Shown: positions 10,501 through 20,529 of the stretch, piece by piece
How positions within the stretch are numbered: the stretch's first letter is position 1
Layout of the letters: the number at the start of each line of letters is the position of its first letter
DNA from: Melanopsichium pennsylvanicum
Taxonomy: Eukaryota; Basidiomycota; Ustilaginomycetes; Ustilaginales
Direction: 5' to 3'
DNA: 64,000 bases
Assembly: GCA_900208305.1 (NCBI GenBank)
Contig: OAPG01000015.1
Coordinates: 372,001 to 436,000 of the forward strand
Made by a program: the position numbers and the translations under genes
Notes under the pieces: model-generated
What the model saw: the letters and a program-made list of their open reading frames with translations, nothing else
Told to the model about the DNA's origin: nothing
The model's database searches: none

Positions 10501-11352
10501 ATCCTGCACGAATCCGAATGGCCGATGCCTCAGTCTCGTTCGAGCGATGTTGAAAGAGATGGTGGAGGGTCTCTTCCGCGTCATAGTGGTAGCTTTTTCT
10601 CTGTACTGTCACCTGATGCTGGGGAGTCGGGTTCAGGAATTGGCGAGGATGCTGTCGTGACTCATTGCGAGCCACACGCTCAAGCTGCACTCGCACCCGT
10701 CAAGCTGTTCCGCCCCTTCACAGTTTCTGTATCACGCATAACCCAATCGCCTTCTATAAGACCGTCCGCTCTCCCCCTCACTTTCGATCCGATCATACAA
10801 GCCCCGCTTGACTCGATGGCCGGATGGGCGGACCTAGCTCAACGTTTGAGATCTCCTGGCTCCATGCGACTCTTGTGTCTTGCTGCCTCGAACTGGTCCA
10901 CTGACCAAATCGACGTTTCGAATGATGACGTAGATCTGACTGCCGTGAGCACTAGCATTGGTGCTGTTCCATCCGGATTGATTGTCCCTTCATTTGCAAG
11001 CTCGAACAGTGTGCCAAATCGCGGCCGATCTTTGGATGGTATTACTCGAGGTATCGACGTAAAAGAGGAGGCAGATACGACTGAGCGTGAAGTGGATGTA
11101 ATTGCATCAAGTACGGAAGGGACGCGAGGAACTGTTGAAAAGGAAAAGCCCAAACGACTGATTAGGAAAAAGGAGGCGATATTGAAAATGATTCACAATT
11201 CAAGCTCTTCTAGTGACCCCGATGATGAACAAGTAGAAAGGCTATCAGTTGAGCGCCACCTCGCACCGATAGCGGTAACGAGGATGAAAAGGTCGCTCAG
11301 TAACATTTTCGACTTGGCTTCCCCTGTCACGCCCAATTGGCGTCCTGTGTAG
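7540..11352 (+). CDS. Large Ser-rich orphan protein
   Basis: Single exon, 1270 aa from the ATG at 7540 (MNRYSKSPASS). The frame is open upstream to 7333, but only from a TTG, so 7540 is the first ATG. I do not recognise it. Most of the protein is disordered, rich in Ser, Thr, Pro, Gln and Arg. A more ordered block lies at roughly residues 260-380 (LLPLLGSLQDQIESLR, then LDLSSISILPSKTLAQL and a PYIYRETGLPI segment). A second one lies near the C terminus, at about 1060-1130 (KLFRPFTVSVSRITQ, LDSMAGWADLAQRLRSPG). A basic stretch KPKRLIRKKEAILKMI precedes the end and might be a nuclear signal. No TM segment or signal peptide is seen. Function is unknown; a lineage-specific regulatory or scaffold protein is possible but not shown. 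Confidence 0.8.
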   Translation: MNRYSKSPASSPSSTSNFSSPALPELSLDASLHRLHQQEDISASSLSSAALSRTWLRNTQEQVLDSLSSSPNRQRHFSRPSEESNSIRNLSFRFPPLQSAHEISTTSPIRISPTTAQPVESELPARPRTSRGLSEPKPFFSSSSSRTTSISSMVEVGAMNLQHSPSQIVFGTPFAGSAGKAFDSNMNVFERHFSATEGQPRRPTTSAREGKSRRFGAGFSPKQLYLPPSESTGRIETGLSHTKAPSENSSWTLLFAPLEQSGDTDTDNFEHAEENVLLPLLGSLQDQIESLRTHLIENLKSGQSHIHTSRIKCYLDLSSISILPSKTLAQLTNESWNLTFDRFSRQSSSKTGERPPDPLPYIYRETGLPIAASIRYSLTSHSAHYPQSVRTLDEPRNTLSQQDGPAAFETQHQSHDSNPWRRRESEMTVCLSGRGRLGVSSGMVASHSYPGNAKTPVRRTPLPYSPNKAVFPRDNALVKAALIHRDSPITYSFSAQENASRGLESSKLRNLSLAAVHPLSSTEDKIASAFQSSVRQNYLKGVPHSANEPHSGFGSQDDNVDNGDEGEGSSPARQRYQSSRGSSHKSFHSHTTSLSTHSTRNTSIYSSRSRSHQHAESDLDAQEHDDDLGSRFWTQLSDLGEQVSRETQSPSNAAGHARGSQSRNVSTSSTASDASSVFSFSPLGILVPTEGASETIAKGAAIGRGADQGSVQSSKAMGIRQSSALSLQSSGVLGRRRAYSSMVPLTGWRAGDSDLLTAEGQQAGVVKGLPQVLLLEPKGDVQGSDSNDLVTPTVATFQGRTRALSFQPAGTAPIRSVSDSHTLNAPGIGIARRQDVWEEAMHQLSEHLKHSRPQVSPTHLQPTRNTTSNTSSSSLNSVSTVKPVPPPRLSTEGASVQVSDILSPTIESSPLPGLFYENWVERVDGAVDGDLGRRGSSFQLPAQPQSSLLHTSHTLGPCDTDGALSRTSSTSSGSTMLGSAGSEPSLQILHESEWPMPQSRSSDVERDGGGSLPRHSGSFFSVLSPDAGESGSGIGEDAVVTHCEPHAQAALAPVKLFRPFTVSVSRITQSPSIRPSALPLTFDPIIQAPLDSMAGWADLAQRLRSPGSMRLLCLAASNWSTDQIDVSNDDVDLTAVSTSIGAVPSGLIVPSFASSNSVPNRGRSLDGITRGIDVKEEADTTEREVDVIASSTEGTRGTVEKEKPKRLIRKKEAILKMIHNSSSSSDPDDEQVERLSVERHLAPIAVTRMKRSLSNIFDLASPVTPNWRPV

Positions 11353-11657
11353 TCTTCGAAAGTCTTGCCGACCAATGTTAAGCTAGAAACATCATTCCAA
11401 CACGGTTTGAGCCAGAGTGTCTGTGTGCTGTTTATCAAGATCCTAAAGTATTCAGGTTGATAGGGTTTTGCGCAACTGGATGGACTCAGTGACTGGGGGG
11501 AAAAGGTTCGGGATTCGGAAGGAAAATGCGGAGGTTTTGATGGATCACGTGAATGTCGTACGTTGCTTTGTGCGCACATACCCCTCCTCCACCTTCTTCC
11601 TCTCCTCCTTTACTGTCCAGCAACCCCATCATCACCTCCTTCGAAGCGTCCTTCTAA
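11353..11657. other. Gap between the Ser-rich orphan and CZIB gene
   Basis: About 300 bases between two same-strand genes. It holds the 3' end of the orphan transcript and the CT-rich promoter and leader of the CZIB gene (around 11575-11650). No further gene is seen. Confidence 0.5.
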
Positions 11658-12920
11658 GATGCCGGTACGTGTCTATGCAGCCATAAACACCCTCATGATT
11701 TACGAAAATGAAGGCCTCCTTCTTGATGGTGCAAGTCGAAGCTAGGGTGACTCTGATTCTCAATCAAGCGCCAATCTTTCCTCTCGCTTTTGAGAGCACG
11801 TACTTCATATCTTCATCTCGCTTCACGGTACCCGAATTGTACTGAACGTACATTCCTTTGACGGCTGCTCGGCTTTTTCATGCTTTTGAATCGAGACAGA
11901 GACTCGGACTCCAGCTCAAGGCACAATTCACAAACGTCACCGCCCTTCGTCCAAGCGATGATGATCACACCCTCATGCTCAAGCTGAAATGCACTTCGTG
12001 TCACGAAGAACATTCCAAACTCGTTGGTGTCACACCAAGTGACCAACATGAAATGACAAAAGGTGCAAGAGGGTCTGCCAACTTGGTAATGAGCTGCAAT
12101 GTAAGTCGTCATGCCGTCCCAAAATTTTCATTACGCTTGCTTTGCCTATTTGGGTGCTGGTTGAGAAAGACAGGCAAGTAGAAGTCTCTTGATCGATTCT
12201 TTGAGATGATGTTGATGCTCGTTCTTGGCCTCACCCTAATATCGAACAGTTTTGCAAGAAGGAAAGCTCTGCAAGTAAGTCGCTCCTTTCCCCCCTCTCT
12301 CTCCCTCCTTTTTTTCACTCAGAGTGAACGCCGATGCTGAAATTGTTCTTTTTTTTTGCTTCCCAAACCATAATCCAGAATTTGACGAACCAACAACCAA
12401 AGCACCATTGTGGCAGCCTATCAACGCAGACCAAGGTGGAGCTCAATGGCAAACCTTGTGTACCTTAGACTTTCGTGGTCTCGAACCTGTTGGATTCGAT
12501 CCTTCTGTAAGTTGGCTGCTGCTTTAACCATGTAATTCCCTCCTTATCCATCTTATGTTGACGATTCATACTTTCTCTTTTCCATCATCTATGTGCCCTC
12601 TTCATGACACGTTTTCAATTGCACACCTTTACGTTCATGATTGCATATACCTCACCCGACTCAAACCACAATATGTGACAATCCAAGGGCGCATGGTCAT
12701 GCAAAGGCATTGAAAGCAATACGGTCTTCGACGCTGTAGAGTTCGACGAAGGTGTCGAGTGGATGGACTATGATGAAAAGGTATGTGTTTATAAAAAGGA
12801 TTGAAGAGTAGGGAACGTTTGCTTACAGCTTTTGATATCGTTTTGGCCGTCTGGTGATTTTGGCAGGCTGGAGAGGAAGTTAGCATAATGGAACTCGAGT
12901 ACAGATGGCAGCGCGTTTGA
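11658..12920 (+). CDS. CZIB: CXXC-motif zinc-binding protein (DUF866/UPF0587, CZIB family)
   Basis: Six coding exons that I joined by eye: 11658-11663, 11900-12100, 12250-12274, 12379-12506, 12688-12780, 12867-12920. They give 168 aa, the family's normal size (about 160). Every intron starts with GT, ends with AG and keeps frame. The protein begins MPRLGLQLKAQF, like the family's start. It has the two zinc-binding Cys pairs, CTSC (about residue 30) and CNFC (second pair split across exons 2 and 3). Family landmarks FRGLEPV and DYDEKAGEEV follow, and the tail is ELEYRWQRV. Human CZIB is a small zinc-binding protein of poorly defined role. Coding exon 1 is only six bases (ATGCCG) and exon 3 only 25, which hides the gene from simple ORF calling. 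Confidence 0.87.
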
Positions 12921-14357
12921 GCGCTGCTAACAAAACGCTCGTGAACGGCATGGTGATGGGATTTTCAGTGACCTTTCCGTCATGGTTCGCAATGTATGTT
13001 TCTTTGACCGCTCTCTCAGACCCCTCTTTCTCGTAGGTCAAACCACGTGAATTAGAGCATACTCACTTTTGGCGATGCTTCCGAAAACACATGCCCAAAA
13101 GAAGACTCAGACGCTGGCCAGTTATAAAAAAAAACATCTCTAGGCTGAGGCGCAATCGGCCGATTTGTGAGCCATTGTGGGGTTTTTGACATGTTTCCCC
13201 CCACATCTTCTCATCTTCTGTTGGCTCTAAATGTGACGTGGACGAACTCGTTCGACCTGTTTCGATCCGTAGACAAATTTGACAGTACTGTACAGTATGC
13301 TTGTGCAGCCCCAATCGTTGCAAGTCACTCAAAGTGGGAACAGTACGGCTCGGCGTTGTTCGCTATGACGAATCAATGCATCTCTGTGATACAATGTGTG
13401 GCTTGATGTGGGGAGCAAGACGCTCTTATAAACTGATCAGCCTGAATCGCAGCTCAGAAGTGCGCCTTGCCACCGTTGGCATCAAGTCATATGAAGTGAA
13501 AGCCACAGCGTTTCAGGGGGGTTCAGTAAATGATCAGGAGTATTGTGCTACCGTGCACCTACGGTACTTGCAATTCGGAAAATCACATTCAGTCTGTCGG
13601 TTGGTTGGTAGATTGATTCTCGCTATTGCAACGTGTGGGTTTGGTCATGTGGGAAGATGAAAGCAGGCTGTCTACGTTGCGGTCCGTGCCTTGCGTATCT
13701 TTCCTTGCAAGCTTTTAGTCATGTCGCTTTGTACAGTAGAAGAGGTAAGAAAGCGCACAGGGAGTGTTTGCATCTCGAGCACTTCTCGTCCGAAGCTCGT
13801 TTTGGTCGATCTTGCCTCTCTCGAGCTCCAGTCAGGGCGACAAGAGCCGGGATGACGTTCTTGTTGAGAGGACACTTGAGTGGTTTGAGTCTCAGTCAAC
13901 AATGAACCGGCATCGCTCACTCAGTTCACTCTGAGACCAGCTATATTACAACGTAATAACGCAGTCCCTCAACGCACAAAAGGCATCGGACGAACCCCAC
14001 CAGCCACTCCTGGACTTCATATGCTGGTTGTTCTCATTCAGGCACTCGTTCGAGCTAGGGCTGTCCACAAAAGACATGACCTTTCCGTAAAGGTCCAGGT
14101 GGCTCTCGCCAATCACTGAATCACGTCTGAGATGAGATCTGCGGTAGGATTGCCCTGTTGACCTTTACGCTATCTCCTCCCTGCCCCTTCCCCCGCTCCT
14201 TCCATCATCATCTCCTCTTTCTTTCCCCCTTTCTTTCTTTCTTTCTTTCTGCTCAACCTTTTTCCCCCTGCTTGCATCCTGAAACTCTATCATCTTGCTT
14301 TGCTTTTGTATCAATCTCGTGCATGCTCAGCAAGTCTTTTGAGCAGCAAGTGCAATC
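12921..14357. other. Intergenic region before the tyrosinase-like gene
   Basis: About 1.4 kb with no gene I can support; ORFs here are short and without domains. It holds the palindromic word ACAGTACTGT within 13282-13297, and a TTTC-rich pyrimidine tract at about 14215-14255, probably the leader of the next gene. Confidence 0.5.
13282..13297. repeat. Palindromic ACAGTACTGTACAGTA element
   Basis: Sixteen bases made of overlapping TACTGTA and TACAGTA words; the first ten form a perfect palindrome. The same words recur in other gaps of this window. Confidence 0.6.
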
Positions 14358-16679
14358 ATGAAGCTCGAAGCTTCTTACGGCATTGCCGTCTTGTCTTTGC
14401 TCCTTTCGCTCACACTCTTCCCCGTCTTTGTCTCAGCCGAATCTGATCCGACCAAGCGTCCAGTCCACCATTACCGCCATCGCCACCTACATCGAGCCTC
14501 CGACGACCTCACCCAGCCGGAAGGGAAGACCTCACACCTTTTGCACTGTCTGGGAACACGTTCTCGTGCTGACCAAGCCAAAGTTGAATCTCTGCTCCAA
14601 GCCAATCCGAACATCCCTGCTGAGGATGATCAGGTCTGGCTATCACTCGGACCTAAAGAGTGGGGATTCAAAGGTCACGATACGTCGAATGGCAACACTT
14701 GGGATCCTGTGCAGGGGGCTGCTCAAACTGCCAAGGATAGAGTGCAGAGGCAGCGACTCAAGCTGAAGACTTGCGCGAACAAGCTGAAGGACGATTTCGA
14801 AAAGCAGCAGTCTAAGAACATCGACTTCCGTAAGTATCATCTATGCTGACAAATACATCTAGAATTGACGGTAGGAGATCGAGAGCTAACGGAACTTTAT
14901 CTTCAAATGACGGCGATAGCTCTGTTAGACGACGAACAGAACTACGACCCGAACCGAAAAACGCTGCCGAACATGTGGGGTGGCGAAGGATTCAAATCGG
15001 TCAAACAGGGTGGCGACGATTTTTTCTTGAGACAGCCCGCGACGCCTCAGAAGAACGATTCTCAGGTTACTGGAGGTGGTATTGGCTCTTCTACCGGTAC
15101 CAATCCATCTGCCGAGAATGGTGCTGCGAATACTGGTCATCTACCAGATCAGGATCAGAGTCTGAAGAACAACTACGCTACCAGCCCTCCGGAGGTGAAG
15201 AAGGACGTTGCTGGTACCTCTAATCCTGGTACTGTTGGTCAGAAGCCTGGCTCTGACAGCGCCACAGCTCCTGGCACCAAGAGTCCTGATACATCTCAAA
15301 GCAGCACCATACTATCCACTGGAGATCATGTTGAAAGTGGTCAAAAGTTTCCTACAGGAACTGGTTCCGATCAGAAGTCTGTTGCTCCTGCTCTCGAGAA
15401 AGATTCGCAGCAAAAAAACCTGCTAAGCCCTGCAAGTGCTGCTGGCGTAGCCGCTGGCGACGCCCTCCTTGCCACTGATCCGAAAGATCAGAGTACCACA
15501 CATCAGCCAAAAGAAAGCTCGCAGTCAGTCGGCCTCGGCCTAGTCGTTCAGGGCACTGCTTCTCAGAACGGCAACGTTACTCAGTCAACCACCAGAAACA
15601 ACGCTGTGAATGCTGATGACCTCAAAAGCCTGGCTCCTGGTACCACAATGCCTGGCCAGATCAAGCTCGCTACTGACCCCAACGATGTTATTGACCCGAC
15701 CAGACAGTCCAATGACGGCACGACACCCCCACCTGGCTCTACTTGCGGGCAGATTCGCATCCGTAAAGAATATTCTAGTCTCACCCGCCAAGAGAAAAAG
15801 TTGTTCGCTGATGCGATGAAATGCGTGCGTCAACAGCCGTCACGCTTCCGATCCGGACCGGAATGGAATGCCGCCGACGATTGGACGCTGCTTCACATCC
15901 GGATGGTTAAATATGTGCATTTCACCGCTTACTTTTCTGTTTTCCATCGTGGATTCATCGCCATTGTTGAGCGAGACTTGAACAATTGCGGATTCGGTCT
16001 AGGTCTACCCTGGGTGGATTGGACAAAGACATCCGAAGATCCGAGTAGGAATGCTGTGTTCGACGCTGACCCCGAGTATGGGTTGGGTACCAACGGTCAA
16101 GGTGACAATCAAGATTGTCCTTGGGGGACGGGATTTGCGGTGACTGATGGTGCTCTTTCGAATCACTTTTTCAACGCTCCATTCCGTCATCGTCTCTGTC
16201 GTCAATTCAACAACATGAATGTGGATGAACCGAATCCTCACTTTGGCAACAATTGCACAACTTTTATCAATGCCAAGTTTGTCAAAGGCTTGGGGGCTAC
16301 ACATGATGATGGGAAATTTTTTGACTTTAGCTCGGCTCTCGAGATCTCGACGCACCTAGCAATGCACACCTGTATTGGTGGCAATTTGGCATGGTTGAGC
16401 AGCAGTCCGAACGATATGACTTTCCACTTTCACCATACTTTTGTTGACAACGTTTTCTCTGCCTGGCAAAACAAGAATTCGCTAAACAAGGTTGCTTTCC
16501 ATGGACCAAAGGATCAACAGAAGAATGGTGCGCATCCACCTTGGACAGCAAAGAAGGAGGATGTGATCAACTTTTCGCCATTGGCAGACAACATAGCGGT
16601 GCAGGATCTGCTGGATATAACGAGCGGAAACTGGAATGGGATGATGTGTTATCAGTACGATTACAGTGTTGATATGTGA
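14358..16679 (+). CDS. Secreted tyrosinase-like copper protein
   Basis: Two exons, 14358-14829 and 14863-16679, joined in frame to give 762 aa. Residues 1-27 are a signal peptide (LSLLLSLTLFPVFVSA). Residues about 200-440 are a Ser/Thr/Gly/Gln-rich linker. The tyrosinase domain spans about 470-720. All six copper-ligand histidines can be placed: CuA at His502, His510 and His519 (H-x7-H-x8-H, then Arg), CuB at His655, His659 and His682 (HLAMH, then FHHTFVD). Two positions differ from the family signature: the Pro after Asp in DPxF is Met, and a His follows that Phe. Known tyrosinases oxidise monophenols or diphenols, often toward melanin; this substrate is unknown. The intron between the exons would be only 33 nt. 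Without splicing the first frame stops after 163 aa, so an intron or frameshift is needed. Confidence 0.85.
14830..14862 (+). other. Predicted 33-nt intron in the tyrosinase-like gene
   Basis: GTAAGT donor, a TGCTGAC branch-like word and a CTAG acceptor all fall within 33 bases. Its removal restores frame between the signal-peptide exon and the catalytic exon. The length is near the lower limit for fungal introns. Confidence 0.6.
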
Positions 16680-17098
16680 TCTGGCTGTTCGATTTTACTT
16701 TTCAGCACTTGGGTCAAAAAGTCACTTTAATTCCATTCTCTTTCATTCATTCAAAGACGATAGCTGAGTTGTCTTTCCGCTCCGAGACCACGAAAAAGTA
16801 TATTGTGTCCAGTCTTAACAGCGATGCTTTTTTTTCCCATAACCATTAGCTCTCAAACATATCACACTCGTTTCAAAACTTGACCTCAAATATGAACAGA
16901 AGCCATAAAAGCAACTCTGGTTTCTTCTGCCTCTTACTAGACCACCTGTGCATTTCATAATAATCCTTCTTGAAGCATTTGAATGCAAACAGAGTCTTAT
17001 TGGTGGCTTTATGAAGATGAAGCATCCGTTGAACATGATAAATATTGTGCAAGCTTTCGCGTGACTTTGTTTCAGATAGATAGCAAAGCTTGGCCCGG

Positions 17099-17131
<33 letters not shown>

Positions 17132-20100
17132 CCGGGCATGGTGGTCCGAGGTTGGCTCGCGCATATCGGAGATGATTTTTTGAGAATCCATGCAACGTGG
17201 AGAGAGTCACGAAATGTGTGGCTTGAATATGGGTAAATGAGTCGGAAATCGATTCCATTCGGATCGGAATGTCGTTTTATGATAGATTTATTTTCAATCC
17301 AACCTTTTGACACCAAGATCGAAATGTAGCTTGACGTGTGCATTTAATTTTAACTTTTTCAAAGAAAGGGCTTATCCGAACTTTTTGAGGCGTTTTGCAA
17401 TGTAAATTAAATTCCATTACTGTATCATACAAAACATTTTCGGTTGACTGCCTACAATAGTGTGCTATGAGTGCAATGCACCAATTCTCTTAATTGGCAC
17501 GGTATTCTTGTGATATAACGAGAGCAAAATCCTGCGATCGCAACAGAGGTTTGACTGTAAATGATGCCTACTTTGCTCCGAAAAAAAAAGCAAAAACAAC
17601 TCCAGCACGTTCAGTTGCAGGTTTCCAAATCTAGGCTGACATGGCATCCTTGCGCTGTGGACAGTGACTGCTCCAAATAAGGAACGCATCCCCGTTTGGA
17701 GAAATCACCTCAAAAGCGGTGACCCAAGTTTTCCGTTTCTAACTCTTGCCTCGCTTTTGTTCTGCAAGCGAGGAGGAAAGAGTATTACTCAGAATTGCTT
17801 CAGAATTGCTTAGCAGTATGTCTAGTAGCAGAGAACCGCGTCATAAGGCACACTTCTTCGACGAGACACCACGTTTCATCCTCATCCATCCCTTTCACTT
17901 TTCTTTCCCAAATTTAAAAAAAGTGTTGTTGCCATTGATTTCCTCCCGAGTTCGAGTCTCGCGTAACATATTTTTCGTCCGTCTGTCCATCCAGCTCTCT
18001 TAATTCGAGCAAAGAGAGTTGGTGAGGTTTCCAATCTTTCGACTTTTCAAGGTCAACACAACACGGGCAGATTGCTTTTTCTTCCAAGGTTGTTTTGGCT
18101 TGACGTTTTTGACGCTCGATCGGGTCGCGTTGTTGCGAAGATGGTGTTGTAGATGCTCATACTCGTATCTGAAAGCTGATCAAAAACTTCAAGGAGAGCG
18201 ACCTCGGAGAGCCCAAAACGGATCATCAAGCAATTTGAGAATTTTTAAACCAAATTTACAGTAATAAAACCAAAGTGAAAGAGGAGAGAAGCGATCAATT
18301 TGACACCTTTTGCATCGTCTCACAGCGCTCCTGCTGCACTTAGTACCTTTCACAAGCGATATTCAGTTAGCGTTGAAACTCGGCTGACTTGCTAATCGCC
18401 CATCTCATTTATTAATACGCTCACTTTGAACTCAACTTCAAAGGACCATATGCCTAAGCTAAGTTTAAACACCTCCGGTCCTCAACAACCGAAAATAAAA
18501 TCAAGCATAACAAGCAATCGTAAAAAGAACCGGCCTCTACCTTAAATCCTTTCCGGATCCTCGGTGAATTTTGTATGATTCTTATTTGCCATTGATCTGA
18601 GATGCTTGGTTGGATCTTTGACCATCTTGAGATTTCACTTTCAATGCCATCGACATTCGCTTCTTATCTTTCGCAATCGCTGACGCGAATAGGAATAGCC
18701 ATGCCTTAATCGCACGTTCTTATAATTCTCTTTTTGCCATGATTGGAAATGGTGGCAGGCAAGATTCAGGTTTGACAGTACAACACGATCGTCAAACCCT
18801 AGAAACCTGAAGTGTGATCATGGGGCAAGACATGGCTTTTGAGCTTATGAATGATACCTTATGGAAAGGGTAATTCCCTTACGCCTTTCCCTTCAGCCTC
18901 CCTTGTCATAGCGCTCCTGCCCTTTTCTTCTTTATTTTTTTTCTCCCTAAAATTATCATTGACAGCCGTCCAAAATTCTAAATTCTCCCAGGGCTATGCA
19001 AATCGGGTTGTTTAGCGAGTTGGGAAATGGGATGTGGCGGCAAAGGGCCCGTGGCAAACATTCTGAAATTGAGAGACTTGAGAACGTGAAAATTAAAATT
19101 CCCAGCGGGAGAGGTCTTCTTGTTTGTCACAGTGGACGTCAAATTTTTGACATGCCGAATCAAACCCTTACGTGAACTGCTGCACAAGAGCGGCAAAGCT
19201 GCAATAACATGCATAGACATCTCGCTCTCCGCCCATGCACCGCTTGCTTATCACGCTCATTTGACCTTCCCGTGCGTTTCCACTCTGGGAAAGAGCAACA
19301 CTGAACCCTCGCTTCAGCAAATCAAACTTTCTGCCAAGGCACGCCCTGACTGGCTCGAGCTGCATTCCTCTCATAGTATGACAGCATCCCGGACCCTTCC
19401 TTGCTTTTCAGCCTTTGCTTGCATGCTTGCCCTGAGCTGCACAGACACCACCACCCACCTTGCGCCATCACTTCTCTCGATTTCACCAAGCGGCTTTTCC
19501 TTTCTAGTGCCAAAATCAATCAGTCAACCAACCTCAACGCTAAGCTGTGGTCGCCACTTGCAGTCGCAACCGCTCATTTCTTTCACAATCACAACTTGAC
19601 ACTTTTGCTCTAGATTCTCCCCGAAAGTGGTCTTCATGTCGCCCGCCCGCTAGCCGTTGATCGATCACATGCAACGCTTCCGAACGCACGCCACGCCACA
19701 AAGATAGAAACTGTGAACATCCCGCTACCGTCCCACTCGAATCGGACGCCTCCCGACCGTGACTCTTCTCTCTAACGTCGTTGCTTTTGCCCTGCTACTT
19801 TGGCTCTACTCCGCAACGCAGCCCTCTCTCTCAGCTGCCTTCTCCCACTTCTTTCGCTCTCCTCCGAATCCAATATTCTCTTCATTACCCTCAGACCTTT
19901 TCAGCTGCACTGTCAATCCTCATCATTTCGTGTTTCGCTACAAACCTTGGTTCAAACGCTTCCTTCCACCTTTGCTCGAAGCAGCTCGAGTCCGACAGTT
20001 ATTAGCCTCCGCCGCGCTATCTAAGCCCGGCTGCACACACTTTACGGCTAAGCTTCATTCAATTTCAGCTCGGAGTCACCGACATACAGCCGGCCGATCC

Positions 20101-20529
20101 GATGCTTAGTTCGGCTTGTCTCCTACATTATCACTGGTTCAGTCACTCTGACCTCTGAATATACCCTCATCCACATCTTCTCTGAAGCTTTCCACCTCTT
20201 CCGCACTCGACCAACACCTCTATTCACCACCGCTAATCATCACCGCTGATACATCATTTGCGTTTCTATCCACGGCTTTCTTCTGAATAGTCAGACAAGA
20301 TCATAACCACACCCTCGTCGCAACCTTGCGCGTCATTTGATTCGCTCTCTCGGAACTGTCAGCACGGCTCTTGCTCGAATCGACGGCACCCACAGGCTCT
20401 GTTACAATAGTTCAAGGACAAGAACAGCTGGTCCGCTCAGAGTTGACCTGACCCCAACACGACTTCTTATATCAAAAAGCTAGACAGCGTCACTGCTCTC
20501 AACACCGTCTTTTAAGCTTGTTGGTCACC
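16680..20529. other. Long gene-free region with the leader of the two-TM orphan
   Basis: About 3.85 kb, the longest gap with normal CpG content. I see no credible coding exon, tRNA or other RNA gene. Contents: a 32-base poly(A) tract (17099-17130) framed by an inverted repeat, a small direct repeat near 17790 (AGAATTGCTTC type), and a very pyrimidine-rich stretch from about 19360 to 20500 that is probably the promoter and leader of the next gene. A 116-codon open frame at 19759-20109 has no ATG and is treated as leader. Confidence 0.5.
17093..17137. repeat. Poly(A)32 tract flanked by GCCCGG/CCGGGC inverted repeat
   Basis: GCCCGG (17093-17098) is followed by 32 A residues, one G, and CCGGGC (17132-17137). 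The flanks are perfect reverse complements, so the A tract would form the loop of a hairpin. Confidence 0.8.

Noticed and set aside
17930..17985. GTTCGAGTC string resembling a tRNA B box
   Set aside because: No A box and no acceptor, D or anticodon stem can be formed around it.
19759..20109. 116-codon frame with a hydrophobic start
   Set aside because: It opens at GTG and has no ATG at the start; it is the pyrimidine-rich leader of the next gene.
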